Below are positions 42,819 through 52,175 of a DNA stretch of 64,000 nucleotides, piece after piece (the stretch's first letter is position 1; each line of letters opens with the position of its first letter). The notes beneath the pieces are model-generated. The model made no database searches and was not told where the DNA came from. It saw only the letters and a list, made by a program, of their open reading frames with translations. The stretch is from an uncultured Acidobacteriota bacterium (GTDB lineage Bacteria; Acidobacteriota; Terriglobia; Bryobacterales; Bryobacteraceae), in the NCBI GenBank assembly GCA_902826685.1, contig CADEFT010000005.1:1-64000 (forward strand), read 5' to 3'. The translations under genes and the position numbers were made by a program.

Positions 42819-44128
42819 CCAATCCCGGACAAGATATTCACGCTTTGGCCGCCGAATTGTACCCGATCTGCCGCAGCATCACGGGCTCCGGCGTACGGAA
42901 GACTCTCAGCCGGCTGGAGAAACTGATACCGCTGACCAGGCACGAGATTCCCTCTGGCACTTCCGTCCTCGACTGGACGGTCCCCAAGGAGTGGAACGTT
43001 CGCGAGGCCTATATTCAGGACCTGCAGGGCAAGCGGTTGATCGACTTTCAAAATTGCAACCTGCACGTGCTGAACTACTCGATGCCGGTGCGCAAGCGGA
43101 TGACACGGGCCGAGCTGGCGAGCCACGTCTACACGCTGCCGGACCAGCCCGATCTGATTCCCTACCGCACGTCTTATTACAGCCCGAACTGGGGATTCTG
43201 TCTGAGCCAGAAGCAATGGGACGCGATTCCCGAGGGCGAATACCAGGTTTGTATCGAGTCGTCGCTTGAAGACGGCGCAATGACGCTGGCCGAATGCGTG
43301 GTGCAGGGGCGTACCGACGAAGAGGTGCTGATCTCGTCGCACATCTGCCACCCGGCACTGGCCAACGACAATCTCTCGGGCGTCTGCGTAGCGACCTATT
43401 TGGCGAAATCGCTGCTGGCGTCGCCGCCTTTGCGCTATACCTACCGCTTCCTGTTCGTGCCGGGCACCATCGGGTCCATTACGTGGCTCTCGCTCAACCG
43501 GCATCTGCTCGGCCGCATCCGTCACGGCCTGGTATTGAGCTGCATCGGCGACGCGGGCCATTTCAATTACAAGAAGAGCCGCCAGGGGAACGCGGAGATC
43601 GACCGCGCGATGATCCATCTGCTGCAGCGCAGCGGCGAGCCTTACGGCCTGCACGAGTTCACTCCTTACGGCTACGACGAAAGGCAGTATTGCTCTCCCG
43701 GCTTTAACCTTCCGGTGGGGTGCATGATGCGCAGCGTCCACGGTACGTTTCCGGAATATCACACCTCGGCCGACAATCCGGGTTTCCTCAAGCCGGAGTC
43801 GCTCGCCGGATCGCTGCGGTTTCTCGAATCGGTGGTGGAACTGCTCGACAACAACCTCACCTACGTCAACCAGGCGCCTTATGGCGAGCCGCAACTGGGT
43901 AAGCGCGGCCTTTATCGCGCCACCGGGGGTAACGGCATCGCCGACGCCAACATGGCGAAGCTCTGGATTCTGAATCTTTCCGACGGCTATCATTCGCTGC
44001 TCGACATTGCCGGGCGATCGAACATCCCGTTTCCGCTGTTGGCGGAATCGGCTCGCGAACTGGAGTGCGCGGGCCTGCTGCGCACGGCGTCTTCGGAGCA
44101 CTCGCTGGTTTTCCGCACCGCTTCATGA
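42815..44128 (+). CDS. DUF4910 aminopeptidase-like protein
   Basis: A 437-aa protein of the DUF4910 type with a zinc aminopeptidase fold (M28-like). The N-terminus ICRSITGSGVRKTLSRLEKLIPL is the family hallmark. Metal-ligand candidates lie in ISSHICHPALANDNLSG (His, Asp) and PEYHTSADNPGF (His, Asp). The C-terminus looks like a winged-helix domain. Such genes recur beside deoxysugar genes, but the activity is unknown; it may deacylate or hydrolyse a sugar-linked amide. It overlaps the epimerase and the following glycosyltransferase by 4 bases each. Confidence 0.8.
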   Translation: MTNPGQDIHALAAELYPICRSITGSGVRKTLSRLEKLIPLTRHEIPSGTSVLDWTVPKEWNVREAYIQDLQGKRLIDFQNCNLHVLNYSMPVRKRMTRAELASHVYTLPDQPDLIPYRTSYYSPNWGFCLSQKQWDAIPEGEYQVCIESSLEDGAMTLAECVVQGRTDEEVLISSHICHPALANDNLSGVCVATYLAKSLLASPPLRYTYRFLFVPGTIGSITWLSLNRHLLGRIRHGLVLSCIGDAGHFNYKKSRQGNAEIDRAMIHLLQRSGEPYGLHEFTPYGYDERQYCSPGFNLPVGCMMRSVHGTFPEYHTSADNPGFLKPESLAGSLRFLESVVELLDNNLTYVNQAPYGEPQLGKRGLYRATGGNGIADANMAKLWILNLSDGYHSLLDIAGRSNIPFPLLAESARELECAGLLRTASSEHSLVFRTAS

Positions 44129-45267
44129 AGAGGGTCGCGCTCATCTGCGACTTCGAAGAAGAAGGCTGGCATAGCATGAACCTGGTGGCCGATCAGTTGT
44201 ATGCGCAATTGCGCGGGGCGCCGGCGGACGTGTCGGCGGCGCGGATCCGGCCGCCCATGGCGCGCTATGCCTCGCGCCTTGCCGGCCTTTCGCGCAAGCC
44301 GCTGTGGAACTTCGACCGGCTGGTGAACCGGTTGTGGCGCTACCCTTCGCATGTCCGCAAACTGCGAAATCGGTTTGACGTGTTTCACGTGGTGGACCAC
44401 AGCTATTCGCATCTGGTGCACGAGTTGCCCGCCGCGCAAACCGTGGTCACCTGTCACGATCTGGATACCTTCCGTTCGGTGCTCGAGCCGGATACGACGC
44501 CGAGGTCCTATCCGTTCCGGCGGATGACCGAACGCATTCTGGCGGGATTCCGGAAAGCCGCCCACGTGGTGTGCGTCAGCCACACGACCCGCGACGAACT
44601 GTTGCGGTTCAACGTGGTGCCGGCCGAACGCACGTCGGTGGTCTACAACGGCATCAACCCGGTGTTCCGTCAAGCCGGCGATGAAGCTTCGAATGCCGCG
44701 CTCGCCGGAATTCTGGGACCGGCAACCGGACCGGAGCTGCTCCACGTCGGCAGCACGATTCCGCGCAAGCGCATCGACCTGCTGCTCGAGATCTTCGCCC
44801 GCGTCCGGCAGGGAGCCCCAGCGGCACGGCTGTTACGGGCCGGCGGATCGCTCACGCCCGCGCAACGGGCATTGGCAGGACAGCTTGGAGTGAGCGATGG
44901 AATCGTCGAACTACCGTATCTTTCCGAGCCCATGCTGGCGGCGCTCTATCGCCGGGCGGCGGTCGTGATTCAGCCGTCGGAATCGGAAGGATTCGGATTA
45001 CCGGTGGCCGAAGCGCTCGCCTGCGGCGCCGTGGTGGTGGCCACCGATCTGCCGGTGCTGCGGGAGATTGGCGGCGAGGCCGTCTTTTACTGCCCGCTGG
45101 GCGATCTCGAAGCTTGGCGCCAGCGCATCGAATCGCTGCTGAGCCTCAAGGAAGCGAACCCCGTTGGATGGAGCGAGACTCGCGCGCGATCGGCCTCGCA
45201 ATCGGGCCAGTTCGCCTGGGACGAAGCCGCGCGACGGATGGTTGAGTTGTACCGGAAGTTGAGTTAA
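44125..45267 (+). CDS. Glycosyltransferase family 4
   Basis: A GT-B glycosyltransferase of 380 aa. The donor half has ELLHVGSTIPRKRIDLLLEIFARV, IVELPYLSEPMLAALYRRAAVVIQPSESEGFGLPVAEALACGAVVVATDLPVLREIGG with both glutamates of the EX7E motif. The acceptor half has VFHVVDHSYSHLVHEL and TVVTCHDLDTFR. The ATG overlaps the preceding stop (ATGA). Confidence 0.9.
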   Translation: MKRVALICDFEEEGWHSMNLVADQLYAQLRGAPADVSAARIRPPMARYASRLAGLSRKPLWNFDRLVNRLWRYPSHVRKLRNRFDVFHVVDHSYSHLVHELPAAQTVVTCHDLDTFRSVLEPDTTPRSYPFRRMTERILAGFRKAAHVVCVSHTTRDELLRFNVVPAERTSVVYNGINPVFRQAGDEASNAALAGILGPATGPELLHVGSTIPRKRIDLLLEIFARVRQGAPAARLLRAGGSLTPAQRALAGQLGVSDGIVELPYLSEPMLAALYRRAAVVIQPSESEGFGLPVAEALACGAVVVATDLPVLREIGGEAVFYCPLGDLEAWRQRIESLLSLKEANPVGWSETRARSASQSGQFAWDEAARRMVELYRKLS

Positions 45268-45270
45268 CGA

Positions 45271-46416
45271 ATGAGTAAGAAGCTGCGCGTCCTGCAATTG
45301 GGGAAATTCTATCCGCCTCACCGTGGAGGAATGGAAGCGCATCTGGAGTCGCTGTGCGTGGGCCTGAAGGATTCGGTTTCTCTTCAGGTACTGGTGTCGG
45401 GCACCACGCGCCACACGGTGGTGGAGAACGTGGGCGGCGTGGAGGTGACACGGCTTGGCAGGCTGGCCGAGGCGGCGGCCACTTCCATCTGTCCGGAAAT
45501 GATCGCCAGGCTGCGCCACGACGACTCCGATATCGTTCACCTGCATCACCCTAATCCTTTTGCTACGCTAGCCATTCTTGCCAGCCGCCACAAAGGCCGG
45601 ATCGTGGTGACCTATCACAGCGACGTGATTCGCCAGAAGATATTGAACCAGCCGTTCCAGATGCTGCTGCGGAGATTATTGAACCGCAGTTCTGCGATAA
45701 TCGCGACATCGCCTAATTATGTCGATTCGTCACCGGTCCTGCCGGCTTACCGTGACATCTGCCGAATCATCCCGCTGGGAATGCCGGTGGCTGCCTTCGA
45801 CAACGCCGATCCCGCGGCGGTCGAGGCGATCCGCCGGCGGTACGGCTCGCGCATCGTGCTCAGCGTCGGGCGGCTGGTCTACTACAAGGGCTACCAGTAC
45901 CTGGTGGACGCGATGAGACGCATCGACGGAGTGGCGCTGATCATCGGTAGCGGTCCATTGGCGGACACATTGAAGGAACGGGCCCGGCGCGCAGGCGTCG
46001 AGAACCGCGTCCAACTCCTCGGAGATGTCGAGGATCTCAGGCCGTACTACAAAGCGGCAAGCGTTTTCGCGTTGCCGTCCATCGCTCGAAGCGAGGCGTT
46101 CGGAATCGTCCAAACCGAAGCGATGGCTTGTGGAACACCCGTTGTGAACACCCGGCTAGAGACCGGGGTGCCTTTTGTATCTCGTGACAACGTCACTGGC
46201 TTCACCGTAGCGCCGAAAGACGCCGCGGCTTTGGCTGAGGCGATTCAATATTTGCTTGATCATGAGGAACTGCGCTTGTCTTTCGGTGCCAACGCCCGCC
46301 GCCGCGTTGACGCTCGATTCACGCAGGAGTATATGGCGGCTCAAACATTAGACCTCTATCACCAGGTGTTGGGAGCCCCCCCCAGACGCCTGGCTGCATC
46401 GGCATTCACATCATGA
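45271..46416 (+). CDS. Glycosyltransferase family 4
   Basis: A GT-B glycosyltransferase of 381 aa. It opens with LRVLQLGKFYPPHRGGMEAHLESL, has VHLHHPNPFATLAIL and VVTYHSDVIRQK, and a donor half with VLSVGRLVYYKGYQYLVDAM, ALIIGSGPLADTLKERARR and FALPSIARSEAFGIVQTEAMACGTPVVNTR. This is the PimA/WcaL-like GT4 pattern. Its stop overlaps the start of the second GH-like paralogue (ATGA), suggesting coupled translation. Confidence 0.92.
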   Translation: MSKKLRVLQLGKFYPPHRGGMEAHLESLCVGLKDSVSLQVLVSGTTRHTVVENVGGVEVTRLGRLAEAAATSICPEMIARLRHDDSDIVHLHHPNPFATLAILASRHKGRIVVTYHSDVIRQKILNQPFQMLLRRLLNRSSAIIATSPNYVDSSPVLPAYRDICRIIPLGMPVAAFDNADPAAVEAIRRRYGSRIVLSVGRLVYYKGYQYLVDAMRRIDGVALIIGSGPLADTLKERARRAGVENRVQLLGDVEDLRPYYKAASVFALPSIARSEAFGIVQTEAMACGTPVVNTRLETGVPFVSRDNVTGFTVAPKDAAALAEAIQYLLDHEELRLSFGANARRRVDARFTQEYMAAQTLDLYHQVLGAPPRRLAASAFTS

Positions 46417-48728
46417 TCTTGAAACGCTATAAGAGCATCGCCGGGCTCCTCAGCCTGTTGTTGGCCGGCGTTCTGGGCGCGGTCGTGTTGAAACGATCGG
46501 CAACCCGGACGCACGGCGGATTCGTACTGTCCTCGCCGGAGGACGGCGATTCGGTCAACGGCTCCATTTCGCTCGCGGTGGAAACGGACGGGCTTCCCGC
46601 CGGCGCCGCCAGCGTGGAGTATTTCTTCAACGACCGGTTGATCGCCGGTCCGATCGCGGCACCCTACTATGCCACCTGGAGTTCCACCGCCGTGTGGGAC
46701 GGACAAGGAACGATTTCGGCCCGCGCGCGCGACGCGGCGGGTAAAGTCCTGGCATCGACGGCGGCGGCGAAAATCACGGTCGCCAACACGCGCACCACCA
46801 TTCAGTTCTTGAAACCCTCCCCGGATCTGCCGCTCAAGGGGCGCGTGCCGGTGGAGATCGAAGTCTCGCGTCCGCGCGGCGCCGCCGTGCCCGTCGACGG
46901 CATCATGTTCTTCATCGACGGCAAGCGGATTCACGTCGCCTATAGCGCCGAACCGACAGGATCGGTGAAGGCGAACGCCGAGATCGATACCACCGATTGG
47001 CTGGACGGAAAGCACACGCTGTATGTGGGTGTCCACAGCAGGGAGCCCGGCAAGCCGCCGATCGCCATGGCGGATATGGTGCTGCGTTTCGAGAACGGCG
47101 CCACGGTGGCGCGCGTGGCTCCGCGCTGGAGCACGCTATACATGGTTCCCAAGGACACGGAAAGTTTGAATGTGTCGCTGATGCAGGCCAACGGGCAGAC
47201 GACTCCGGTGACGGCCGATCTCGCCTACCGCGCCGAGCATCCCGCCGTCGCCACGGTTAGCTCGTCGGGAGTGGTAACGGCGGTAGCGCCGGGAATCACC
47301 AGCATTCACATGGACTACCAGGGGTTCCGCGCGATGACGCGCGTGGTGGTCACTCCGTCGACCGGCTTCCGGCACTTCTCGCGCACCGGCGAGATCCTCG
47401 ATCAGTATACGAAAGACGCTTCGTTTTTCCCGCGCAGTCTTTACAACCTGCAGCCGGTGGCGCTCGAATATCCGCCGCTGGTGAAGGAAGTGAAGAAGGC
47501 GCACGTCAATACTCTCGAAGCCGGGTTCTTCCCATCGCGCACCGACATCGCCAACATGAAGTCGCTGGACGATTTCAAGCGCAAGTGGGATCCGGTCTGG
47601 ACCAAGCTCGCCGACCAGTCGACGTACTTCGGAATGCCCCTGCTGTTGACTGGCGACAGCTTTGTACGGCAGCCCGACGACGTGGCCGATAACATCGCGC
47701 GGCCCTGGATCGAAGACGCCACCTCCCATGTCTTCAAGACCGTTCGCGATAGCCGTGTGGCATTCGCCGTCGAAATGGTGAACGACGCCGCCGGAGTCTG
47801 GGGACCGACGCCGGTGCCCAACGACGGCCGCTGGAAGAAATTCGCCAAGCCGGTCGACGACGATGCGTTCCTGCGTATCATGAGCTGGATCGACAGAGTG
47901 CCGAAACATACGCCGATCACCTGGCCGGTGCAATGGTCGAGCGGGCCGGAAGCGGTGCGCGCCTGGATCGGCGATGCGCGATTCAGCGATTTCGGGTTGA
48001 ACAACTGGGAAAATGTCGACTGGCGGTACGCGTATCCGTGGGGGCTTTCGCTGCCGCAAATCCGCGACGGTCTGGACAACGTGGTGATCGGACGCGCGCC
48101 GAACCTGCTGCGCGGCCAGCCCGCGATTCAGATGATCAATATCGCGGGGCCTTACTATACAAAGATGGGCGATGGGGAGGAGTTCGAACCCGGGCAGGAC
48201 CGGCTGGAAAATCCCGCCTCGCGGCCCGAGGCCATCACCGCCGAGATCCTTTACGCGGTGGCATCGGCGCAGGCCGGCGTCCGCGCCTACGCCTTCGATT
48301 GGGATAGCTGGAAAGGGGAACGCCGGTTCTCGCCGGTGGGATCCGAGCATCGTCCCACGGGCGCCGACGGCTTCAAGGTCGGTCTCGACCGGTGGCGCGC
48401 CATGGCCAATGGCTTCAGCTTGCTGAATCAGATCGAAGCGCACCTGTTCGATCCGCCGATGCATGCGCTATATCTTGGCCCCACGATCGTCACCGGCGCG
48501 CGCAAGTCGGCCAACCGCCGGATGCTGGTCGCGATCAATTTTTCCGAACAGGCGGTGCCGGCCACGGTAGACCTCAGCCCGTACCGGCTAAGCGGTGGAA
48601 AGATGACGCGCCATCGTCTATTGGGAGAGAGCCTCGTCAGCGAGGCCGTAAACTCAGAAGGAGAGGCCGAGAAGGTCACTCTCCAACCAGGGGAATCGAT
48701 TACCTGGATCTCAGAGCGAGCAAAGTAG
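46413..48728 (+). CDS. Secreted GH-like protein, paralogue 2
   Basis: A 771-aa protein homologous to residues 1-760 of the 1594-aa protein. An N-terminal hydrophobic anchor (IAGLLSLLLAGVLGAVVL) is followed by two Ig-like domains, a BIG2-like domain (AEHPAVATVSSSGVVTAVAPGIT) and the shared GH-like region. It lacks the 164-aa modules. In the most conserved acidic motif Glu454 is kept, but the following DE is ND and SS is AA (EMVNDAAGVWG), so it may be catalytically altered or a binding protein. It is translated from an ATGA overlap with a glycosyltransferase gene. The function is inferred only. Confidence 0.75.
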   Translation: MILKRYKSIAGLLSLLLAGVLGAVVLKRSATRTHGGFVLSSPEDGDSVNGSISLAVETDGLPAGAASVEYFFNDRLIAGPIAAPYYATWSSTAVWDGQGTISARARDAAGKVLASTAAAKITVANTRTTIQFLKPSPDLPLKGRVPVEIEVSRPRGAAVPVDGIMFFIDGKRIHVAYSAEPTGSVKANAEIDTTDWLDGKHTLYVGVHSREPGKPPIAMADMVLRFENGATVARVAPRWSTLYMVPKDTESLNVSLMQANGQTTPVTADLAYRAEHPAVATVSSSGVVTAVAPGITSIHMDYQGFRAMTRVVVTPSTGFRHFSRTGEILDQYTKDASFFPRSLYNLQPVALEYPPLVKEVKKAHVNTLEAGFFPSRTDIANMKSLDDFKRKWDPVWTKLADQSTYFGMPLLLTGDSFVRQPDDVADNIARPWIEDATSHVFKTVRDSRVAFAVEMVNDAAGVWGPTPVPNDGRWKKFAKPVDDDAFLRIMSWIDRVPKHTPITWPVQWSSGPEAVRAWIGDARFSDFGLNNWENVDWRYAYPWGLSLPQIRDGLDNVVIGRAPNLLRGQPAIQMINIAGPYYTKMGDGEEFEPGQDRLENPASRPEAITAEILYAVASAQAGVRAYAFDWDSWKGERRFSPVGSEHRPTGADGFKVGLDRWRAMANGFSLLNQIEAHLFDPPMHALYLGPTIVTGARKSANRRMLVAINFSEQAVPATVDLSPYRLSGGKMTRHRLLGESLVSEAVNSEGEAEKVTLQPGESITWISERAK

Positions 48729-48732
48729 GATC

Positions 48733-49383
48733 ATGCCTTTGTTGCTTCAGCAGTCTTCCTTTTTCGTTTCCGCGCCTGTACGGCGGTCGCTTTGCGTCGT
48801 CGTCAGCGCCTTACTGGTTTGCCCGCCGGGCTTTAGTCAGCAGCCCGCGCTTGCGCCGTCCAAGGAGGCGGCCGCGCCGCTCGAAATCTTCCCGCTGCAG
48901 GGCGAAGCCGCCGTGAACGTTATTCCCTCCCGTACTTCGGTGGTGCCGGTCGTAGAGATCCGGGATGAACTCTCGCGTCCGATCTCAGGCGCCGAGGTCA
49001 CCTTCAAGCTGCCGGAAACCGGCGCGGGTGGATACTTCACCGGGCGGCAGACCAGCTTTCGAACGCTGAGCAACGCGCAAGGCCAGGCGGCGCCCGCCGG
49101 CTACTCCATTAATTCCGAGCAGGGACGATTTCCGATTCATGTCTCGGCGGCATTGGGCGATCGCAAAGGCGCGCTGGTGATGCACCAGACCAACGCCCTG
49201 GTGGATCCGGCCGACCTGCCCGTGAAGCCGAAGCGTTCCCGCACCAAGTGGTACCTGATCGCCGGGCTTGCCGCGGCTGGCGTGACGGCCGGCGTGCTGG
49301 CCGCCACGCGCAACGGGTCTTCGTCGTCGGTTCCGACGATCACGCTTTCGCCGGGGGCGGCGGGCGTCGGGGGGCCGCGCTAG
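48733..49383 (+). CDS. Exported Ig-like protein with C-terminal membrane segment
   Basis: A 216-aa protein with a signal segment (VVSALLVCPPGFSQQ), an Ig/invasin-like domain (VVPVVEIRDELSRPISGAEVTFKLP ... NAQGQAAPAGY), a basic stretch KPKRSRTKW and a transmembrane helix (YLIAGLAAAGVTAGVLAATRNG) followed by a Gly/Ser/Pro tail. It does not match an enzyme. It lies 4 bases after paralogue 2 and just before another secreted Ig-like protein, suggesting a surface or periplasmic scaffold for EPS. Confidence 0.6.
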   Translation: MPLLLQQSSFFVSAPVRRSLCVVVSALLVCPPGFSQQPALAPSKEAAAPLEIFPLQGEAAVNVIPSRTSVVPVVEIRDELSRPISGAEVTFKLPETGAGGYFTGRQTSFRTLSNAQGQAAPAGYSINSEQGRFPIHVSAALGDRKGALVMHQTNALVDPADLPVKPKRSRTKWYLIAGLAAAGVTAGVLAATRNGSSSSVPTITLSPGAAGVGGPR

Positions 49384-49386
49384 TCC

Positions 49387-51579
49387 ATGCCGCACACCAA
49401 GCTTCCAACCATGCTGTTGCCTCTGGCGCTGCTTGCCGCGGCGTCGCCGTTGATGGCGCAATTTCAGGTACGCATCCGCCAGGCCGATGAGGTTGCCACG
49501 CTCGCCAACGCCGGCATCTACACAACCAACGGCGTGATCGGCCAGACCACGGCGCTGCAGGTGCAGATCACCTATCGCGGCAGCCAGGCCGTGAGCCTCG
49601 ATACGCTCTCGACGGCCGGTGCGCCGCAGTTTGTGACGGCCGACGTTCCGGCGATCCCGTCGCAGTTGCGCAGCAATCAGTCGATTACCTTCAACGTGTT
49701 TTTTCGCCCGACTTCAGGCAATCGCGTTTCGGCCGACATCACGCTCGCCTATGCCGACATCAGCCTGATCGATTTTGGCCGCGTGGCGACCGGGACGCTC
49801 AGTTTCACCCTGGTGGGCACGGCCCCATCGCAGTCTCTGAACGCCAGCCTGCCGCCGGACAACAACTTCTTCGGCGTGAGCGAAGGCGGAAGAATCCAAT
49901 TCCCGCAAGTGCTGGTGAACTCTTCGACCAGCGCGACCATCGTGCTGCGCAACCGCGGCAGCGGCGCCGGCACGGTCAACTCGGTCAGCCTGGCCGGAGC
50001 CGATTTCCAGTTGCAGGGTGTGCCCATTCTGCCGGCCCGAATCGAATCGAACGAAGAGCTTCGATTCGCAGTGCGCTTCCTGCCGCGCCAGCGCGAGCCG
50101 TCCACCGGGTCGCTGCGCGTCGCCTTTGACAACGCGGTGATCAACGCCGTGCTCGAAGGTTCCGCGCTCGATTCGCTGTTGAGCTATTCGCTGATCGTGG
50201 GGCAGCAAACCACGCCGCTTGCCGCCAACGGCACCATCGCCCTTCCGGCGGTGGGTATCGGCGAGAGCGGCACGGCGCAGATCCGCGTGCAGAATGCGAG
50301 CCGGTTGGATGCGCCGGTCAATTCCATCTCGGTTTCAGGCGCGGGCTTCACGCTGGTGGACTCACCCACGCTGCCTTTGACCATGCCTCCGGGTGCCAGC
50401 TTCACGTTCGGCTTCGCCTATGCGCCGCAGCAACTGGGCCGCGTGGCCGGCCGTTTGCGCGTCAACCTCGATGCGTTCGACCTGGTGACCGAAGGGCAGG
50501 CGCCGCGATTGCAGTTCACCTATCGCACCGGCGATTCGGATGTACCGCTGCTGCCCGGCGGCAGTCTGTTGTTCGGATCGATCGAGGTGGGTGCGACGGC
50601 GCGCGCCACGATTCAGATCTCGAACACCGGCAGCGCGGCCGCCAGCATTCCGGCCATCGTGGTGACGCAGGGTGGCGAGATTTTTCGCATCGCCACGCTG
50701 CCGCCGCTTCCGCTGAACCTCGATCCGAACGGCACGTCGCAGTTGACAGTCGAGATGCGGGCACAGAATCCGGGCACCTACAACGGTGTGCTGACCGTCG
50801 GAAGTTTCCTCTTCAATCTCAATGGATTCGTTTCCGCTCAGCCACCGCCTCCCCCGCTGCCCGCTTACCGCTTTGAAGGCGCGGGTGGCAATCAGCAGCC
50901 TCGCGATCAGGTGGCGGTGGGGCTCACGCTCGCCGAAGCCTATCGCCAGACGGTGACCGGCACGTTGAACATGATCTTCAATCCGGAAACGTCGGGCTCC
51001 GATCCGGCGCTGCAGTTCTCCACTGGCGGCCGGCAGGTACGGTTCACCATCGCCGCCAACACCACGCAGGCCGTGTTTGAAAACAACAGCCAGCAGATCC
51101 GGCTGCAAACCGGCACGGTGGCGGGCAACATCATTCTCACGCCCAGCTTTGCCACCACCACGGGAACCAATCTGACGCCGGACCTGCCCACGTCGCTCAC
51201 GCTCACTGTTCCCTCCGGTCCGCCGCAACTGGTGGATGCGCAGCTTAGTTCCTCGGCGCGGGATAGCTTCGTTTTGACGGTCACCGGTTACAGCACCACG
51301 CGCTCGCTGCGTACGCTCAATCTCCGCTTCACTCCCAGCGCGACGGCGACTCTGGCGGCCAGTGAGTTTCAGATCAACCTGCAATCGTCCGCCAACGCGT
51401 GGTTCTCCAATACGGGATCGGCGGCTTTCGGCGGGCTGTTCGTTGCCACCGTTCCATTCACGCTCGCCTCCAGCCGCACCGACGATCCCGCAAACCTGGT
51501 GCGTGCGCTGCAATCCATCGCCATCACCGCCGTCAGCGAGCGGGGTAATTCGAACACCATAAACGTCACTCCTCAATGA
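49387..51579 (+). CDS. Secreted protein with repeated ASH/choice-of-anchor-D-like domains
   Basis: A 730-aa exported protein. After a signal peptide (LLPLALLAAASPLMAQ) come about four Ig-like units of the ASPM/SPD-2/Hydin (choice-of-anchor D) type, each with a core such as VNSSTSATIVLRNRGSGAGTVNSVSL or VGATARATIQISNTGSAAASIPAI. A proline-rich linker (PPPPPLPAY) leads to a different C-terminal region of about 220 residues with beta-rich repeats. There is no cell-wall anchor. The role is probably structural. It overlaps the acetyltransferase gene by 4 bases. Confidence 0.72.
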   Translation: MPHTKLPTMLLPLALLAAASPLMAQFQVRIRQADEVATLANAGIYTTNGVIGQTTALQVQITYRGSQAVSLDTLSTAGAPQFVTADVPAIPSQLRSNQSITFNVFFRPTSGNRVSADITLAYADISLIDFGRVATGTLSFTLVGTAPSQSLNASLPPDNNFFGVSEGGRIQFPQVLVNSSTSATIVLRNRGSGAGTVNSVSLAGADFQLQGVPILPARIESNEELRFAVRFLPRQREPSTGSLRVAFDNAVINAVLEGSALDSLLSYSLIVGQQTTPLAANGTIALPAVGIGESGTAQIRVQNASRLDAPVNSISVSGAGFTLVDSPTLPLTMPPGASFTFGFAYAPQQLGRVAGRLRVNLDAFDLVTEGQAPRLQFTYRTGDSDVPLLPGGSLLFGSIEVGATARATIQISNTGSAAASIPAIVVTQGGEIFRIATLPPLPLNLDPNGTSQLTVEMRAQNPGTYNGVLTVGSFLFNLNGFVSAQPPPPPLPAYRFEGAGGNQQPRDQVAVGLTLAEAYRQTVTGTLNMIFNPETSGSDPALQFSTGGRQVRFTIAANTTQAVFENNSQQIRLQTGTVAGNIILTPSFATTTGTNLTPDLPTSLTLTVPSGPPQLVDAQLSSSARDSFVLTVTGYSTTRSLRTLNLRFTPSATATLAASEFQINLQSSANAWFSNTGSAAFGGLFVATVPFTLASSRTDDPANLVRALQSIAITAVSERGNSNTINVTPQ

Positions 51580-52175
51580 GTCAGGTTCAACGATTTCGCG
51601 ATCTGGTGGCCCAGATTCGCGAGGACTACTCGGTCTATCAGGATTGGACCAAGCCCGGCTTCCGCGCCACGATGCTGCATCGTATCGCCGTTTGGAGATT
51701 GGGCTTGCCCGCCGTATTCCGTCTGCCGCTGTGGTGGATGTACCTGACCTGCTACCGGTGGATGCGCAATCACTACGGCATCGACCTGCCCTACACGGTG
51801 GAACTGGGGCGGCGGGTCGTCATTCCGAATCAGGGCAACGTAGTCTTTCATCCCTATTCGAAAGTGGGTGACGATTGCGTGATTCGCCAGAACGTGACCC
51901 TTGGCGCCGGGCGCGGAGGGGACCGTTATCAGGAAGCGCCGATTCTTGAGAACGGCGTGGAAATCGGCGTCGGCGCCGTGCTGGTGGGCCGGGTGCGGAT
52001 TGGCGCTGGCTCGCGCATCGGACCGAACGTAGTCGTGATGCGAAACATTCCGCCGAATGTGATGGTGATGCCCGGCGCGCCCAGGACCATCCCGCTGCCC
52101 AACTTCGGGCCGCGCGCGCCGGAGCAGCCACAGGCGCCGGAAAACGAATCGGAGAAAGGATCGCTAACAGCATGA
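51576..52175 (+). CDS. Hexapeptide-repeat acetyltransferase (CysE/EpsC-like)
   Basis: A left-handed beta-helix acyltransferase of 199 aa. Hexapeptide repeats run from IPNQGNVVFHPYSKVGDDCVIRQNVTLGAG to ILENGVEIGVGAVLVGRVRIGAGSRIGPNVVVMRNIP. The layout (N-terminal helices, then the helix) follows serine acetyltransferase, but in an EPS operon it more likely acetylates a sugar or a carrier-bound group. It is followed by an ACP gene with a 4-base overlap. Confidence 0.82.
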   Translation: MSQVQRFRDLVAQIREDYSVYQDWTKPGFRATMLHRIAVWRLGLPAVFRLPLWWMYLTCYRWMRNHYGIDLPYTVELGRRVVIPNQGNVVFHPYSKVGDDCVIRQNVTLGAGRGGDRYQEAPILENGVEIGVGAVLVGRVRIGAGSRIGPNVVVMRNIPPNVMVMPGAPRTIPLPNFGPRAPEQPQAPENESEKGSLTA

